Shown one piece after another: positions 14,850-22,399 of a stretch of 38,263 nucleotides of DNA. The stretch covers positions 1 through 38,263 of the forward strand of contig JAABSI010000021.1 in the NCBI GenBank assembly GCA_011390455.1. The letters are read 5' to 3'. Origin of the DNA: Trueperaceae bacterium. Its GTDB lineage: Bacteria > Deinococcota > Deinococci > Deinococcales > Trueperaceae. Position 1 is the stretch's first letter. Each line of letters starts with the position of its first letter. Below the pieces are notes generated by a model. That model made no database searches, was not told the origin of the DNA, and was given only the letters and a program-made list of their open reading frames with translations. The translations under genes and the position numbers were made by a program.

Positions 14850-16034
14850 TCACCCCGGGGCGTCGACCGTCAGGCGCGCGGCAACGTCCGCCGCGATCGC
14901 GACCGTGCCCCCGGCGGGACCCAGTCGCTCGGGCCCGTCGCGGCGCGCCGCCGCCCGGACCTCGGGATCGTCCAGCGCTCGCCGCAGACCGGCGGCGACG
15001 GCCGCCGGATCCGGCTCCACGACCTGGAGCGCGCCCCCCAGCAGGCGCTTCTGGTTCGCGAGGAAGGCGCCGCCGTACGCGGGCTCGACCGGGAACGCGA
15101 CGACGGGTAGGCCCAGCCCGGCCGCCTGCTCCTGAGCGGTGCCGGACGTCCCCAACACGGCGTCGGCGCTCGCGAGGACGTCCGGGAAGCGATGGGCGAC
15201 GAACCCCACCCGCAGGTCGCCGCGGCGCCAGCCGGGGTGGCCGCCGACCTCTCCGCTCCGCCACCCGGCCGGGGGCGGCGGCGGATCGCCGCGCGTCCAG
15301 GCGACCCATCCGAGGCACGGCGCACCGGCATCGGCGAGGGCCGCCATGCCGGCCGCCATCGTCCGCAGGGCCCGCTCGGCGTACGCGCGCGAACCCGGCA
15401 GGAGCGCGAGGGTCGCGCCGGGCCGGCTACCACCGAGCGGCCGGCCCGTCAAGCCATCCATCATCGGGTTGCCGAGGAAGCGGGCCGAGCCCACCCCATG
15501 CGCGCGCAGCCACGCCGCGGTCGCCTCGTCGCGCGGGTAGACGGCTTCGGCGCGGCGCAGCAGCGCCCGCTCCGGCGCCCGGATGCGCTCCATGAAGGCG
15601 CGGTTCCACGCCACCCGTCCGCCCCCCTCGGCCAACCGGACCGACACCAGCGGCTGGACGACGAAGCGCCGGGCGCCGCGCAGCAGCCCCGCCAGGCCCT
15701 GCGCGTACACGTCGCCGACCACGAGCACGGCGTCGGCCCGGCCGGCCCACAGCGCCCGCACCTGGAGCAGGCTGACGGCGAGCAGGCCCGCGCGCAGGTC
15801 GGCCCACAGGAGGCTCGGGTGGTGCAGGGTCAGACCGTCCGCGGGGAGCCGCCGCCGCGGCCCGAGGATCGGTACGTCGACCTCGTCGAACGCGGCCCCG
15901 ACGCCGACCACCGGGAACGCGACGAAGCGCCAAGCCGGCAGACGCGCGCGCAGTTCCACCAGCAGGGCCGCGGCGATCGCGTCCTCGCCGTGGCCGTTGG
16001 CCACCACCCAGAGCGAACGGGGCGGCGGCGCCAC
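14850..16034 (-). CDS. Lipid-A-disaccharide synthase-related protein (GT-B fold)
   Basis: 394 residues. The start LWVVANGHGEDAIAAALLVEL and the later LLPGSRAYAERALRTM and VLGTSGTAQEQAAGLGLPVV place it in the LpxB-like GT-B group known from cyanobacteria and Deinococcota (TIGR03492-like). These organisms usually lack a full lipid A pathway, so the enzyme probably makes another glycolipid or envelope sugar; its substrate is unknown. VVGDVYAQGLAGLLRG and FLGNPMMDGL are further family motifs. GTG 16034 lies 3 bases after the stop of the methyltransferase gene, so the two are co-translated. It may belong with the glycolipid genes at 6940-10631 functionally, but it is not in the same operon. Confidence 0.82.
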   Translation of the reverse strand: MAPPPRSLWVVANGHGEDAIAAALLVELRARLPAWRFVAFPVVGVGAAFDEVDVPILGPRRRLPADGLTLHHPSLLWADLRAGLLAVSLLQVRALWAGRADAVLVVGDVYAQGLAGLLRGARRFVVQPLVSVRLAEGGGRVAWNRAFMERIRAPERALLRRAEAVYPRDEATAAWLRAHGVGSARFLGNPMMDGLTGRPLGGSRPGATLALLPGSRAYAERALRTMAAGMAALADAGAPCLGWVAWTRGDPPPPPAGWRSGEVGGHPGWRRGDLRVGFVAHRFPDVLASADAVLGTSGTAQEQAAGLGLPVVAFPVEPAYGGAFLANQKRLLGGALQVVEPDPAAVAAGLRRALDDPEVRAAARRDGPERLGPAGGTVAIAADVAARLTVDAPG

Positions 16035-16037
16035 GAT

Positions 16038-16664
16038 TCAGTCGGGGGCGACGGACGGATCCGCGCGGGTCGCGATCAGGTAGAGCGGCTCGCCCCCCTC
16101 GGGGCGATGGCCGTGGAGCTCGGGGGGCGCGAAGCCGCCGGCCGCCGAGAGGTAGCCGCGCACCAGACGCAGATGCGCTTCGTCGTCCGATGCACGCCAA
16201 CAGAGCACGGCCTTGGTCGGGAACATGCGCTTGCCGAACACGACGAGGAACGGTGCGCCAGGGCGCAGGACGCGGCCGACCTCGCGGACGAGATCGATGG
16301 GTCGGGTGAGGTACTGGACGCTGGCCGTGCAGACGACCGCAGCGAGCGACCCGTCCGCGAAGGGCAACGACGGGTCTTCGTTGAGGTCGAGCACGTGGTG
16401 CGCGCGGAGCTGCGGGTTGCGCGCCAGGGCGACCCGGTCGAGCCCCACGCCGACCGCGTCGCGCAAGCGCTCCGGCAGGTGCGAGCGGGCGCCGGCGAAG
16501 AGGTCGAGGATCGGGCCCTCGGCGGGGAGGCGCTCGTCGTACCAGCGGGTCACGACCGCGTCGGCATCGTCGTCGAGGTGGGAATCCGGGCGCGGAACGG
16601 CGTAGAAGCGTTCGTCCGGCTCCTCGTCCTGGCGACGGAAGAACTCGGGAGGGATCACGGTCAT
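16038..16664 (-). CDS. SAM-dependent methyltransferase
   Basis: 208 residues with a class I methyltransferase core: motif I ILDLFAGARSHLPERL, motif II-like VGVGLDRVAL, LDLNEDPSLPFADGSLAAVV as the acidic-loop/motif III region, then LTRPIDLVREVGRVLRPGAPFLVVF. The glycine-rich loop is weak (DLFAGARS rather than GxGxG), as in some UbiE-like relatives. A leading MTVIPPEFFRRQDEEPDERF is conserved in short bacterial homologues annotated only as methyltransferases. ATG 16664 is used; an in-frame ATG at 16700 would add 12 residues. Substrate unknown. Followed by the LpxB-related gene after 3 bases. Confidence 0.78.
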   Translation of the reverse strand: MTVIPPEFFRRQDEEPDERFYAVPRPDSHLDDDADAVVTRWYDERLPAEGPILDLFAGARSHLPERLRDAVGVGLDRVALARNPQLRAHHVLDLNEDPSLPFADGSLAAVVCTASVQYLTRPIDLVREVGRVLRPGAPFLVVFGKRMFPTKAVLCWRASDDEAHLRLVRGYLSAAGGFAPPELHGHRPEGGEPLYLIATRADPSVAPD

Positions 16665-16709
16665 GCGCCGATCATCGCCCACCGAACGCCGTCGAACCAA
16701 GGGTGCACC

Positions 16710-17672
16710 TCACGATTCACGACCGTCCAGGACGGCGTCGTCCCGGATCGGATCCAGCTCCGCCGCCCCGTCGAGCGCAGGTCCCTCGGTCCACCGGAGC
16801 TTGCGGCGCAGCACCGCGAACGGGTCGTACCCAGCCGGCACGAGCCGCACGACGTCGGGGCCGAGCGCGACCTCGAAGGCGTCGCCGCTGCCGAGGTCGA
16901 TGCGCTCCTGACCGTCCAGGACGAGCGCGATCTCGTCGGCGCGCCCTTCGATGGTCAGCCTCAGGCGAGCGTCGGCGCCGAGGACGATCGGACGGTTCGC
17001 GAGCGCCTGAGGCGCCACCGGCATCACGAGGAGCGCGCGCAGCTCGTGCAGCAGGATGGGGCCGCCCAACGACAACGAGTACGCCGTCGACCCCACCGGG
17101 GTGCTCACGACGACGCCGTCGGCGCGGTACTCGGCCGCCAGGAAGCCGTCGACGTCGAGCCGGACGCGCACCAACCGGGTCATCACGCCTTGCGACACGG
17201 TGACGTCGTTGAGCGCGACGACCGGCGGGCCACCGCGCACCGAGACCGAGAGGCTCGCCGCCGCCACGGCGCGCCAGCCGACCGGGTCGACGCCGTCCGC
17301 GTACGCCAAGGCCTCCTCGACCCCGAAGGCCGCGAGGAAGCCGAGCTTGCCGAGGTTCACCCCGAGCACCGGGAACGGGCGCCCGGAGAGCCGTCGCGCC
17401 GTCGCCAGCAGGGTGCCGTCGCCGCCCACCGCGACGACCAGGTCCGGCGCGGGCCGCAGGTCGCCGATCGGCCGGTCGCCGTCCAGATCGAGCACCACGT
17501 CGATCCCGGCGGCCGCGAAGCGCGCGGCGATCCGCCGCGCCGGCGCGTGCGCCGAGGGTTTGTGCGAGGTGCTGGTCACGACCACCCGCTCGAGCGCCGC
17601 GCTCGGCCGGCCCCAAGCGGTGCCCACGTCGCGGCCGACGCCCGACGACGCCCCCACGTACCGGCCGCTCAC
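16710..17672 (-). CDS. nadK: NAD kinase
   Basis: Phosphorylates NAD to NADP. 320 residues with the family motifs VVAVGGDGTLLATAR (GGDG at 83-86), GVNLGKLGFLA, LNDVTVSQG and EYRADGVVVSTPVGSTAYSL. C-terminal beta-sandwich sequence ANRPIVLGADARLRL is present. GTG 17672 overlaps the cmk stop in GTGA, which argues for this start. It gives about 30 residues before the first conserved strand (RVVVTSTSHKPSA), longer than most NAD kinases, so an internal start cannot be excluded. Third gene of aroA-cmk-nadK. Confidence 0.93.
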   Translation of the reverse strand: MSGRYVGASSGVGRDVGTAWGRPSAALERVVVTSTSHKPSAHAPARRIAARFAAAGIDVVLDLDGDRPIGDLRPAPDLVVAVGGDGTLLATARRLSGRPFPVLGVNLGKLGFLAAFGVEEALAYADGVDPVGWRAVAAASLSVSVRGGPPVVALNDVTVSQGVMTRLVRVRLDVDGFLAAEYRADGVVVSTPVGSTAYSLSLGGPILLHELRALLVMPVAPQALANRPIVLGADARLRLTIEGRADEIALVLDGQERIDLGSGDAFEVALGPDVVRLVPAGYDPFAVLRRKLRWTEGPALDGAAELDPIRDDAVLDGRES

Positions 17673-18328
17673 GTGGCCGCCACCGACGCCAGGCGGCCGA
17701 GCACCCACGCGACCACCTGATCGAGGTCGAGGCTGCTGGTGTCGAGGTGCTGGGCGTCCGGCGCCGGCGCGAGCTGCCGGGCGTCGAGCGCGTCGCGCCG
17801 GCGGATCGCCTCGGCGACCTCGGCGAGCTCGGCGGCGCGCTCCCCCACGCGGCGGGCCGCGCGGACCTCGGGCGCGGCGGTCAGGTAGAACTTGTGCGCC
17901 GCGTCCGGGAACACGACCGAACCCATGTCGCGCCCGTCGATCACGAAGGGCCGCGGCATCTCGCGGAGGCGGGCGTCGACCCAGGCCCGCACCGGTGCGT
18001 GGGCGGCCACCCGCGACACGGCGGCGTCGACGGCGTCGCTGTGGAGCGCGGCCGTCACGTCGTCGCCATCGACGCGGACGGCGTCGCCGTCCAGGCCCGG
18101 GCGCAACTCGACCACGTGCGCCTCGAGCGCCGAGAGCACCGCCTCCGCGTCGTCCAGCACCACGTCGGCGCGGGTCGCGAGCAGCGTCGCGACGCGGTAC
18201 AGCACCCCCGACGACACGAAGGGGACCCCGAGCGCCGCCGCGACGCGCCGGGCGACGGTGGACTTGCCGGACGCGGCCGGGCCGTCGAAGGTGACCACGC
18301 CGGGGTCGCGCGCCTGCGACCCGCTCAC
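17669..18328 (-). CDS. cmk: Cytidylate kinase
   Basis: Phosphorylates CMP and dCMP. 219 residues, the usual bacterial size. P-loop VTFDGPAASGKSTVARRVA, then FVSSGVLYR, VIDGRDMGSVVFPDAAHKFY (the GRDxGxxVxPxA motif), and the lid RRVGERAAELAEVAEAIRRR. GTG 18328 overlaps the aroA stop by four bases. Linkage of aroA with cmk is common in bacteria; here nadK takes the place of rpsA that often follows. Confidence 0.93.
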   Translation of the reverse strand: MSGSQARDPGVVTFDGPAASGKSTVARRVAAALGVPFVSSGVLYRVATLLATRADVVLDDAEAVLSALEAHVVELRPGLDGDAVRVDGDDVTAALHSDAVDAAVSRVAAHAPVRAWVDARLREMPRPFVIDGRDMGSVVFPDAAHKFYLTAAPEVRAARRVGERAAELAEVAEAIRRRDALDARQLAPAPDAQHLDTSSLDLDQVVAWVLGRLASVAAT

Positions 18329-19638
18329 GAGGCCTCCACACCGACGCCCCAGGCCCTCAGGTCGTCGAAGAACCCCGGGTACGTCTTGGCCACGCAGCCG
18401 GGGTCGCGCACCCGCACGCCCGGCCAGCGCGCGCCGGCCAGCGCGAACGCCATCGCCATGCGGTGGTCGCCGTAGGTGTCGACCTCGACGGTCGCCGGCG
18501 GCGCCTCGATCGGCTCGATGCTGAGCGCATCGTCGTGCTCCTCGACCCGCGCCCCGAACTTGCGGAGCTCCACGGCGAGCGCATGCAGCCGATCGGTCTC
18601 CTTGATCCGCAGGTTGCCGACGTTGACGATATGCACCGGCGCGTCGGCGGCGAGCGCGAGCACGGCCAGCGTCTGCGCTTGGTCCGGGAGGTCGTTGAGG
18701 TCGAAGGTGCCGCCACGCAGCCGGGCGCCCGCGGGCAGCGCGGCCTCGGACCCGGTCGCCGTCCAGGCGACCGCGCACCCCATCCGACCCAGCACGTCGA
18801 GCAGGTGCTTGTCGCCCTGCGCCGAGTCCGCACCGACGTTGGTCACCCGGACGCGCCCGCCCGCCATCGCGGCGACGCCCCAGGCGTACCCCGCCGCCAT
18901 CGCGTCCCCTTCGATCGCGAAGTCCCGGCCGAGGTACGCGGCCGGCCGCGCCTCGAAGCGTCGGTAGCCGTCGCGCACGACCTCGACCCCGAACGCGCGC
19001 ATGACCTCGATCGTCAGGTCGACGAACGGCTTGGACTGGAGCACCCCGTCGACCTCGACGGCGACGGGGCCGCGGGCGTAGGGGGCGGCCAGCAGGAGCC
19101 CGGAGAGGAACTGCGACGAGCGATCGCCGGCGACGCGCGCGGTCCCGCCGGGAAGGCCGTCGGCCTGGATCGTCACCGGCGGGAACGCGTCGCCCCCGGC
19201 CGCGTGGGCGTCGACCCCGAGGCCGCGCAGCGCCCCGATCAGGTCGCCGACCGGCCGCTCGCGCATCCGGTGCACGCCGTCGAGCACGAAGCGGCCATGC
19301 CCGAGCGCGACGGCCGCGGTCAGGAAGCGCAGCGAGGTACCCGAGAGCGCGAGGTCCAATTCCGCACCGGTGCTCGACCAGCGGCCGTCGACGCCGACCA
19401 CGTCGATGCGGGTGGGGTCGTCGGGGTCGGGGCGCACGTGGGCACCGAGGACGTTCAGGGCACGGACCATGACCGCCGCGTCCTCGGCGACGAGGGCGCC
19501 CGTGAGGTGGGAGGAGCCGCGGGCCAGCGCCGCCACCAGGAGCGCGCGGTTGGTGATCGACTTCGAACCGGGCACGTGCGCCACGGCGTCGACGGGCCCA
19601 CGGGGGACGATGAGGGTGCGGTCGGGGTAGCCCTGCAT
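18325..19638 (-). CDS. aroA: 3-phosphoshikimate 1-carboxyvinyltransferase (EPSP synthase)
   Basis: Sixth shikimate step, joining phosphoenolpyruvate to shikimate-3-phosphate. 437 residues forming the two-domain EPSP fold: VPGSKSITNRALLVAALA (substrate Lys/Ser loop), LSGTSLRFLTAA, DRSSQFLSGLLLAAP, NLRIKETDRLHALAVELRKF and YGDHRMAMAFALAG. The first motif GSKS-x-TNR and the LSGTSLRF form (rather than the bacterial class I GNAGTAMRP) point to a divergent, class II-like type. ATG 19638 lies 9 bases after the -10 TGC-TACCCT, a leaderless arrangement. It heads a coupled aroA-cmk-nadK operon. Confidence 0.94.
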   Translation of the reverse strand: MQGYPDRTLIVPRGPVDAVAHVPGSKSITNRALLVAALARGSSHLTGALVAEDAAVMVRALNVLGAHVRPDPDDPTRIDVVGVDGRWSSTGAELDLALSGTSLRFLTAAVALGHGRFVLDGVHRMRERPVGDLIGALRGLGVDAHAAGGDAFPPVTIQADGLPGGTARVAGDRSSQFLSGLLLAAPYARGPVAVEVDGVLQSKPFVDLTIEVMRAFGVEVVRDGYRRFEARPAAYLGRDFAIEGDAMAAGYAWGVAAMAGGRVRVTNVGADSAQGDKHLLDVLGRMGCAVAWTATGSEAALPAGARLRGGTFDLNDLPDQAQTLAVLALAADAPVHIVNVGNLRIKETDRLHALAVELRKFGARVEEHDDALSIEPIEAPPATVEVDTYGDHRMAMAFALAGARWPGVRVRDPGCVAKTYPGFFDDLRAWGVGVEAS

Positions 19639-19647
19639 GACCGCCCC

Positions 19648-19653
19648 AGGGTA
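19648..19653 (-). promoter_or_regulatory. Leaderless-type -10 before aroA
   Basis: TGC-TACCCT on the minus strand, 9 bases before the aroA ATG and only 9 bp from the divergent sufE -10. Confidence 0.65.
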
Positions 19654-19662
19654 GCACCGCCG

Positions 19663-19668
19663 TATCCT
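19663..19668 (+). promoter_or_regulatory. Leaderless-type -10 before sufE
   Basis: TATCCT, 6 bases before the sufE ATG. Its -35 region would have to lie over the aroA start codon. Confidence 0.6.
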
Positions 19669-19674
19669 GCGGCC

Positions 19675-20127
19675 ATGCCCGCTCCCGCCCTCCCCGACCG
19701 CCTGGCCGCGCTCGTCGCGACCTTCCGGGCCGTGCCGGCGCCGCTCGCCCTCGAGCTGCTCCTCGAGCAGGCCGACGCGCTGCCGCCGCTGCCCGACGCC
19801 CTCCGCGACCGCCCCGACCTGTTCGAACGCGTCACCGAGTGCCAAACGCCGTTCTTCGTCGCGACCGAGGTCGGCGCCGACCGACGCGTGCGGCTGCACT
19901 TCGACGCACCCGAGGAGTCGCCGACCACGCGCGGCTTCGCCGGCATCCTGCACGCCGGCCTCGACGGGGCGACCGTCGAGGAGGTGCTCGCCGTGCCCGG
20001 CGACTTCGCGGACGCCCTGGGCTTGGCGAAAGCGATCTCGCCGCTGCGCCTGCGCGGCATGGCCGCCATCCTGGCGCGGGTCCAGCGGCAGGTGCGCGGC
20101 GCGGTGGAGCCGGGCGCCGGCACCTGA
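19675..20127 (+). CDS. sufE: SufE-like Fe-S cluster sulfur acceptor
   Basis: SufE takes persulfide sulfur from the cysteine desulfurase SufS and passes it to the scaffold for Fe-S cluster assembly. The 150 residues have the SufE fold: ERVTECQTPFFVATEV with the acceptor cysteine (residue near 55), HFDAPEESPTTRGFAGILHAG, GLAKAISPLRLRGMAAILAR and QVRG near the end. No other suf genes are in the window. The ATG at 19675 follows the -10 by six bases. A short gap with its own promoter separates it from rpmE. Confidence 0.92.
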   Translation: MPAPALPDRLAALVATFRAVPAPLALELLLEQADALPPLPDALRDRPDLFERVTECQTPFFVATEVGADRRVRLHFDAPEESPTTRGFAGILHAGLDGATVEEVLAVPGDFADALGLAKAISPLRLRGMAAILARVQRQVRGAVEPGAGT

Positions 20128-20185
20128 ACGACGCGCACCCCGCGCGCCGTCCGCGGGAACCCACGCACCCCGCGCGGGTGTGTGC

Positions 20186-20191
20186 TACGCT
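20186..20191 (+). promoter_or_regulatory. -10 box of rpmE
   Basis: Extended TGC-TACGCT, about 67 bases before the rpmE ATG, so rpmE has a real leader with an ACGGAGGA ribosome site. Confidence 0.6.
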
Positions 20192-20258
20192 CGGTCGGTT
20201 CGGGCACGACCCCCGTCCGTGCCCCGGGCGCGGTCCGTCGGCGCCCACGGAGGACACG

Positions 20259-20468
20259 ATGAAGAAGAACATCCACCCCAAGATGGTGCCCTGCAAGGTC
20301 GTCTGCGAGGGCCAGGTGGTGCTCGAGACGTACAGCACGCGCCCCGAAGTGCACGTCGACGTCTGGTCGGGCAACCACCCGTTCTACACGGGCCAGCAGC
20401 GCTTCATCGACACCGAGGGCCGGGTCGAGAAGTTCCAGAAGCGCTTCGGCACCAGCTACCGCAAGTAA
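20259..20468 (+). CDS. rpmE: 50S ribosomal protein L31
   Basis: 69 residues, MKKNIHPKMVPCKVVCEGQ, ending HPFYTGQQRFIDTEGRVEKF and QKRFGTSYRK, a clear L31. Zinc-binding L31 proteins carry four cysteines (CxC...CxxC before HPF). Here only Cys16 of those is kept; the others are Gly18, Trp36 and Asn39, so this is a zinc-free (C-minus) form. A separate Cys12 is present. The strong GGAGGA lies 6 bases upstream of the ATG. Two hairpins follow the stop before the convergent kinase gene. Confidence 0.97.
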   Translation: MKKNIHPKMVPCKVVCEGQVVLETYSTRPEVHVDVWSGNHPFYTGQQRFIDTEGRVEKFQKRFGTSYRK

Positions 20469-20471
20469 GGG

Positions 20472-20490
20472 CCGGCCGCTCCGCGGCCGG
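20472..20490 (+). terminator. Hairpin after rpmE
   Basis: CCGGCCGC-TCC-GCGGCCGG, an 8-bp perfect stem with a 3-base loop, four bases after the rpmE stop. No T-run follows; GC-rich genomes often end transcripts with such I-shaped hairpins. Confidence 0.55.
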
Positions 20491-20491
20491 A

Positions 20492-20531
20492 TGCGGGTGC
20501 GGGACCCCTCAACGGGGGACCCGCACCCGCA
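20492..20531 (-). terminator. Long hairpin at the 3' end of the kinase gene
   Basis: Bases 20492-20503 and 20520-20531 are perfect 12-bp inverted repeats with an inner CCCC/GGGG. The kinase stop codon lies in the loop, so the stem spans its last codons. It can serve both convergent transcripts. Confidence 0.5.
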
Positions 20532-22347
20532 CCTTCGTTCCGTGGCCCGGCGTGCTGACCACGTCGAGGTGCCCGCCGCGCTTGGCGACCCGCTCGGCCA
20601 TCTGCCGCAGGCCCAGACCGCCCGCCGAGGTCACCCGGTCGCGCGCCTCGTCGGGCACGAAGCCGACGCCGTCGTCCTCGATCGAGAGGACGACGCCGTC
20701 GCCGTCCTCGTCGGCCACCAGCGCCACCCGCACGCTCGGCGCGCGGGCGTGCTTGGCGACGTTGTTCATCGCCTCCTGGAAAGTCCGGAAGAGCACCGTC
20801 TCCGACTTCATCGAGAGCTCCCCCAAGGGCGCCAGGTCGATCTCGACCGCGACGTCGTTCTGTTGCCCGAAGTCGATCGCGTAGCGCCGCAGCGTCTCGA
20901 CCAAGCCGAAGCGCTCCAGGTCGACCGGGCGCAGCGCGAAGATGCTGCGGCGCACCTCGCGGATCATCTCGCGGATCGTCTCCTTGGCGCGCCGCAACTC
21001 CGCATCGGCCTTCGCCGGGTCCTTGGCGAACAGGCGCGACACCAGGTCGAGCTTCAGCGCCGCGAAGGCCAGCGACTGCGCCACCCCGTCGTGGATCTCG
21101 CGCGCGATGCGCGCCCGCTCCTCGGCGATCGCCAGCTCCTCCGCCTGGAGGTAGGCGTCGGCGTTCCGCACCGCCAGCGCGACCTGGTTCGCCAGGAGCG
21201 TCAGGAACGGGAGGCTCGCGTCGTCGAAGCGATCGGGCTCGGGGTGGGTGAGGACGACGACCCCGAGCGCCGCGGCCGTCGGTTCGCCCACGACGAGCGG
21301 CAGGAGCGTCGCCGAACCGGCGCCCTCGAACAGCGGCCCCCCGGCCCGCCGTTCCTCGTCGTCGAGCGCGCGCACGACGACGCTCACGCGGTCGGCGACG
21401 GCGCGTCCGACGGGCCCCTCGCCCGAGCGCAGCGGCGGCGTCGGGGCCTCCAAGGCCGCCCGACTCGCATCGCCCACGGCCGCTCGGAGCTCCAGCGCCC
21501 CCTCCTCGTCCCGCAGGAACACGCCGGCGCCCGTGGCACCGACGCGCGCGGCCATGCGCGTCAGGAGGCTGTCGAGCAAGCGCGCGAGGTTGCCCTCGGC
21601 CCGGATGCTGCGATCGACCTCGAACAGCGTGAGCAGGTCGCGCGTGCGGCCCTGCACCGCCTCGGCCGACGCCGCGAAGTCCGCCGCCACGATCGCCAGC
21701 GTCTCCTGCTGCTGCGCGTCGGGCGCCGCGTCGAAGCAGGCCCACAGCACCCCCTCGTGGCGCCCGCCCCAGGCCATGGGTACGGCGAGCACGGCCTCCG
21801 AACCGGCCCATGGCAGCGGGTCGCCGGCGCCGGCCTCCGCGCGATCGGCGGCCAGCGCGTGCGCCGCGACCTGCTCGGAGCGGTACCCGGTCGCCGCGTC
21901 GACGGCCAACACGCGCTGACCGAGCACGACGGCGGCCGCGCGGGCTCCGGTGGCCTCACGGACGCCCGCGGCCGCGGCGCGGACCGCGGTCTCGAGGTCG
22001 GGCGCCGCCGCGAAGCGCTCGGTGATGCGCTGCAGGGCGCCCAGCACCGCGTAGCTGTCGCGGAGCTCGCCGTAGAGGCGCTGGAGCTCGAGCTGCGCCT
22101 TCTCGCGCTCGAGCAGCGCCTCGGCGATGCGGTCCAGGACGACGAAGGTCACCGCCGGGCCGAGGATCGCGTAGAACAGGAGCTGCACCCAGAAGCGCAC
22201 CGCCTCGGGGGCCGCGGGCACGACGACGAGCTGATGCAGCAGCACCACCCCGACGATCAGCGCCGGCAGCCAGATCCTCGCGAGGCGCACCTGCGCGTGC
22301 AGGGACGCGGCGGCCGCCGCGAGGCTGGTGGGGGGCCCAGGCATCAT
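20509..22347 (-). CDS. GAF-domain sensor histidine kinase (NarL/LytS-type)
   Basis: 612 residues. Two N-terminal membrane helices (about 20-75: IWLPALIVGVVLLHQLVVV and FWVQLLFYAILGPAVTFVVL), a short coiled linker, then two GAF domains (roughly 95-245 and 255-405; the second contains ATLLPLVVGEPTAAALGVVV). Next comes the HisKA_3 helix with His419 in AREIHDGVAQSLAFAALKLD, then a HATPase with FRTFQEAMNNVAKHA, EDDGVGF and SAGGLGLRQMAERV. It should phosphorylate a NarL-family response regulator, but no such gene is adjacent. Start ATG 22347 (MM) is chosen because the -10 TACGAT ends 7 bases upstream; ATG 22356 overlaps that -10. The signal sensed is unknown. Confidence 0.87.
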   Translation of the reverse strand: MMPGPPTSLAAAAASLHAQVRLARIWLPALIVGVVLLHQLVVVPAAPEAVRFWVQLLFYAILGPAVTFVVLDRIAEALLEREKAQLELQRLYGELRDSYAVLGALQRITERFAAAPDLETAVRAAAAGVREATGARAAAVVLGQRVLAVDAATGYRSEQVAAHALAADRAEAGAGDPLPWAGSEAVLAVPMAWGGRHEGVLWACFDAAPDAQQQETLAIVAADFAASAEAVQGRTRDLLTLFEVDRSIRAEGNLARLLDSLLTRMAARVGATGAGVFLRDEEGALELRAAVGDASRAALEAPTPPLRSGEGPVGRAVADRVSVVVRALDDEERRAGGPLFEGAGSATLLPLVVGEPTAAALGVVVLTHPEPDRFDDASLPFLTLLANQVALAVRNADAYLQAEELAIAEERARIAREIHDGVAQSLAFAALKLDLVSRLFAKDPAKADAELRRAKETIREMIREVRRSIFALRPVDLERFGLVETLRRYAIDFGQQNDVAVEIDLAPLGELSMKSETVLFRTFQEAMNNVAKHARAPSVRVALVADEDGDGVVLSIEDDGVGFVPDEARDRVTSAGGLGLRQMAERVAKRGGHLDVVSTPGHGTKVRVRVPR

Positions 22348-22354
22348 CCCGTCC

Positions 22355-22360
22355 ATCGTA
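22355..22360 (-). promoter_or_regulatory. Leaderless-type -10 before the histidine kinase
   Basis: TACGAT on the minus strand, 7 bases before ATG 22347. It decides between two in-frame ATGs. Confidence 0.55.
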
Positions 22361-22386
22361 GCCGGGCGTCGGTCGGTACCCGGCGG

Positions 22387-22392
22387 TAGACT
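22387..22392 (+). promoter_or_regulatory. Leaderless-type -10 before the TraB-like gene
   Basis: TAGACT, 7 bases ahead of the ATG at 22400, divergent from the kinase promoter. Confidence 0.6.
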
Positions 22393-22399
22393 CGCGCCC

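Noticed and set aside
22345..22356. Histidine kinase start at ATG 22356
   Set aside because: It overlaps the -10 TACGAT. ATG 22347 lies seven bases after the -10, like other leaderless starts here.
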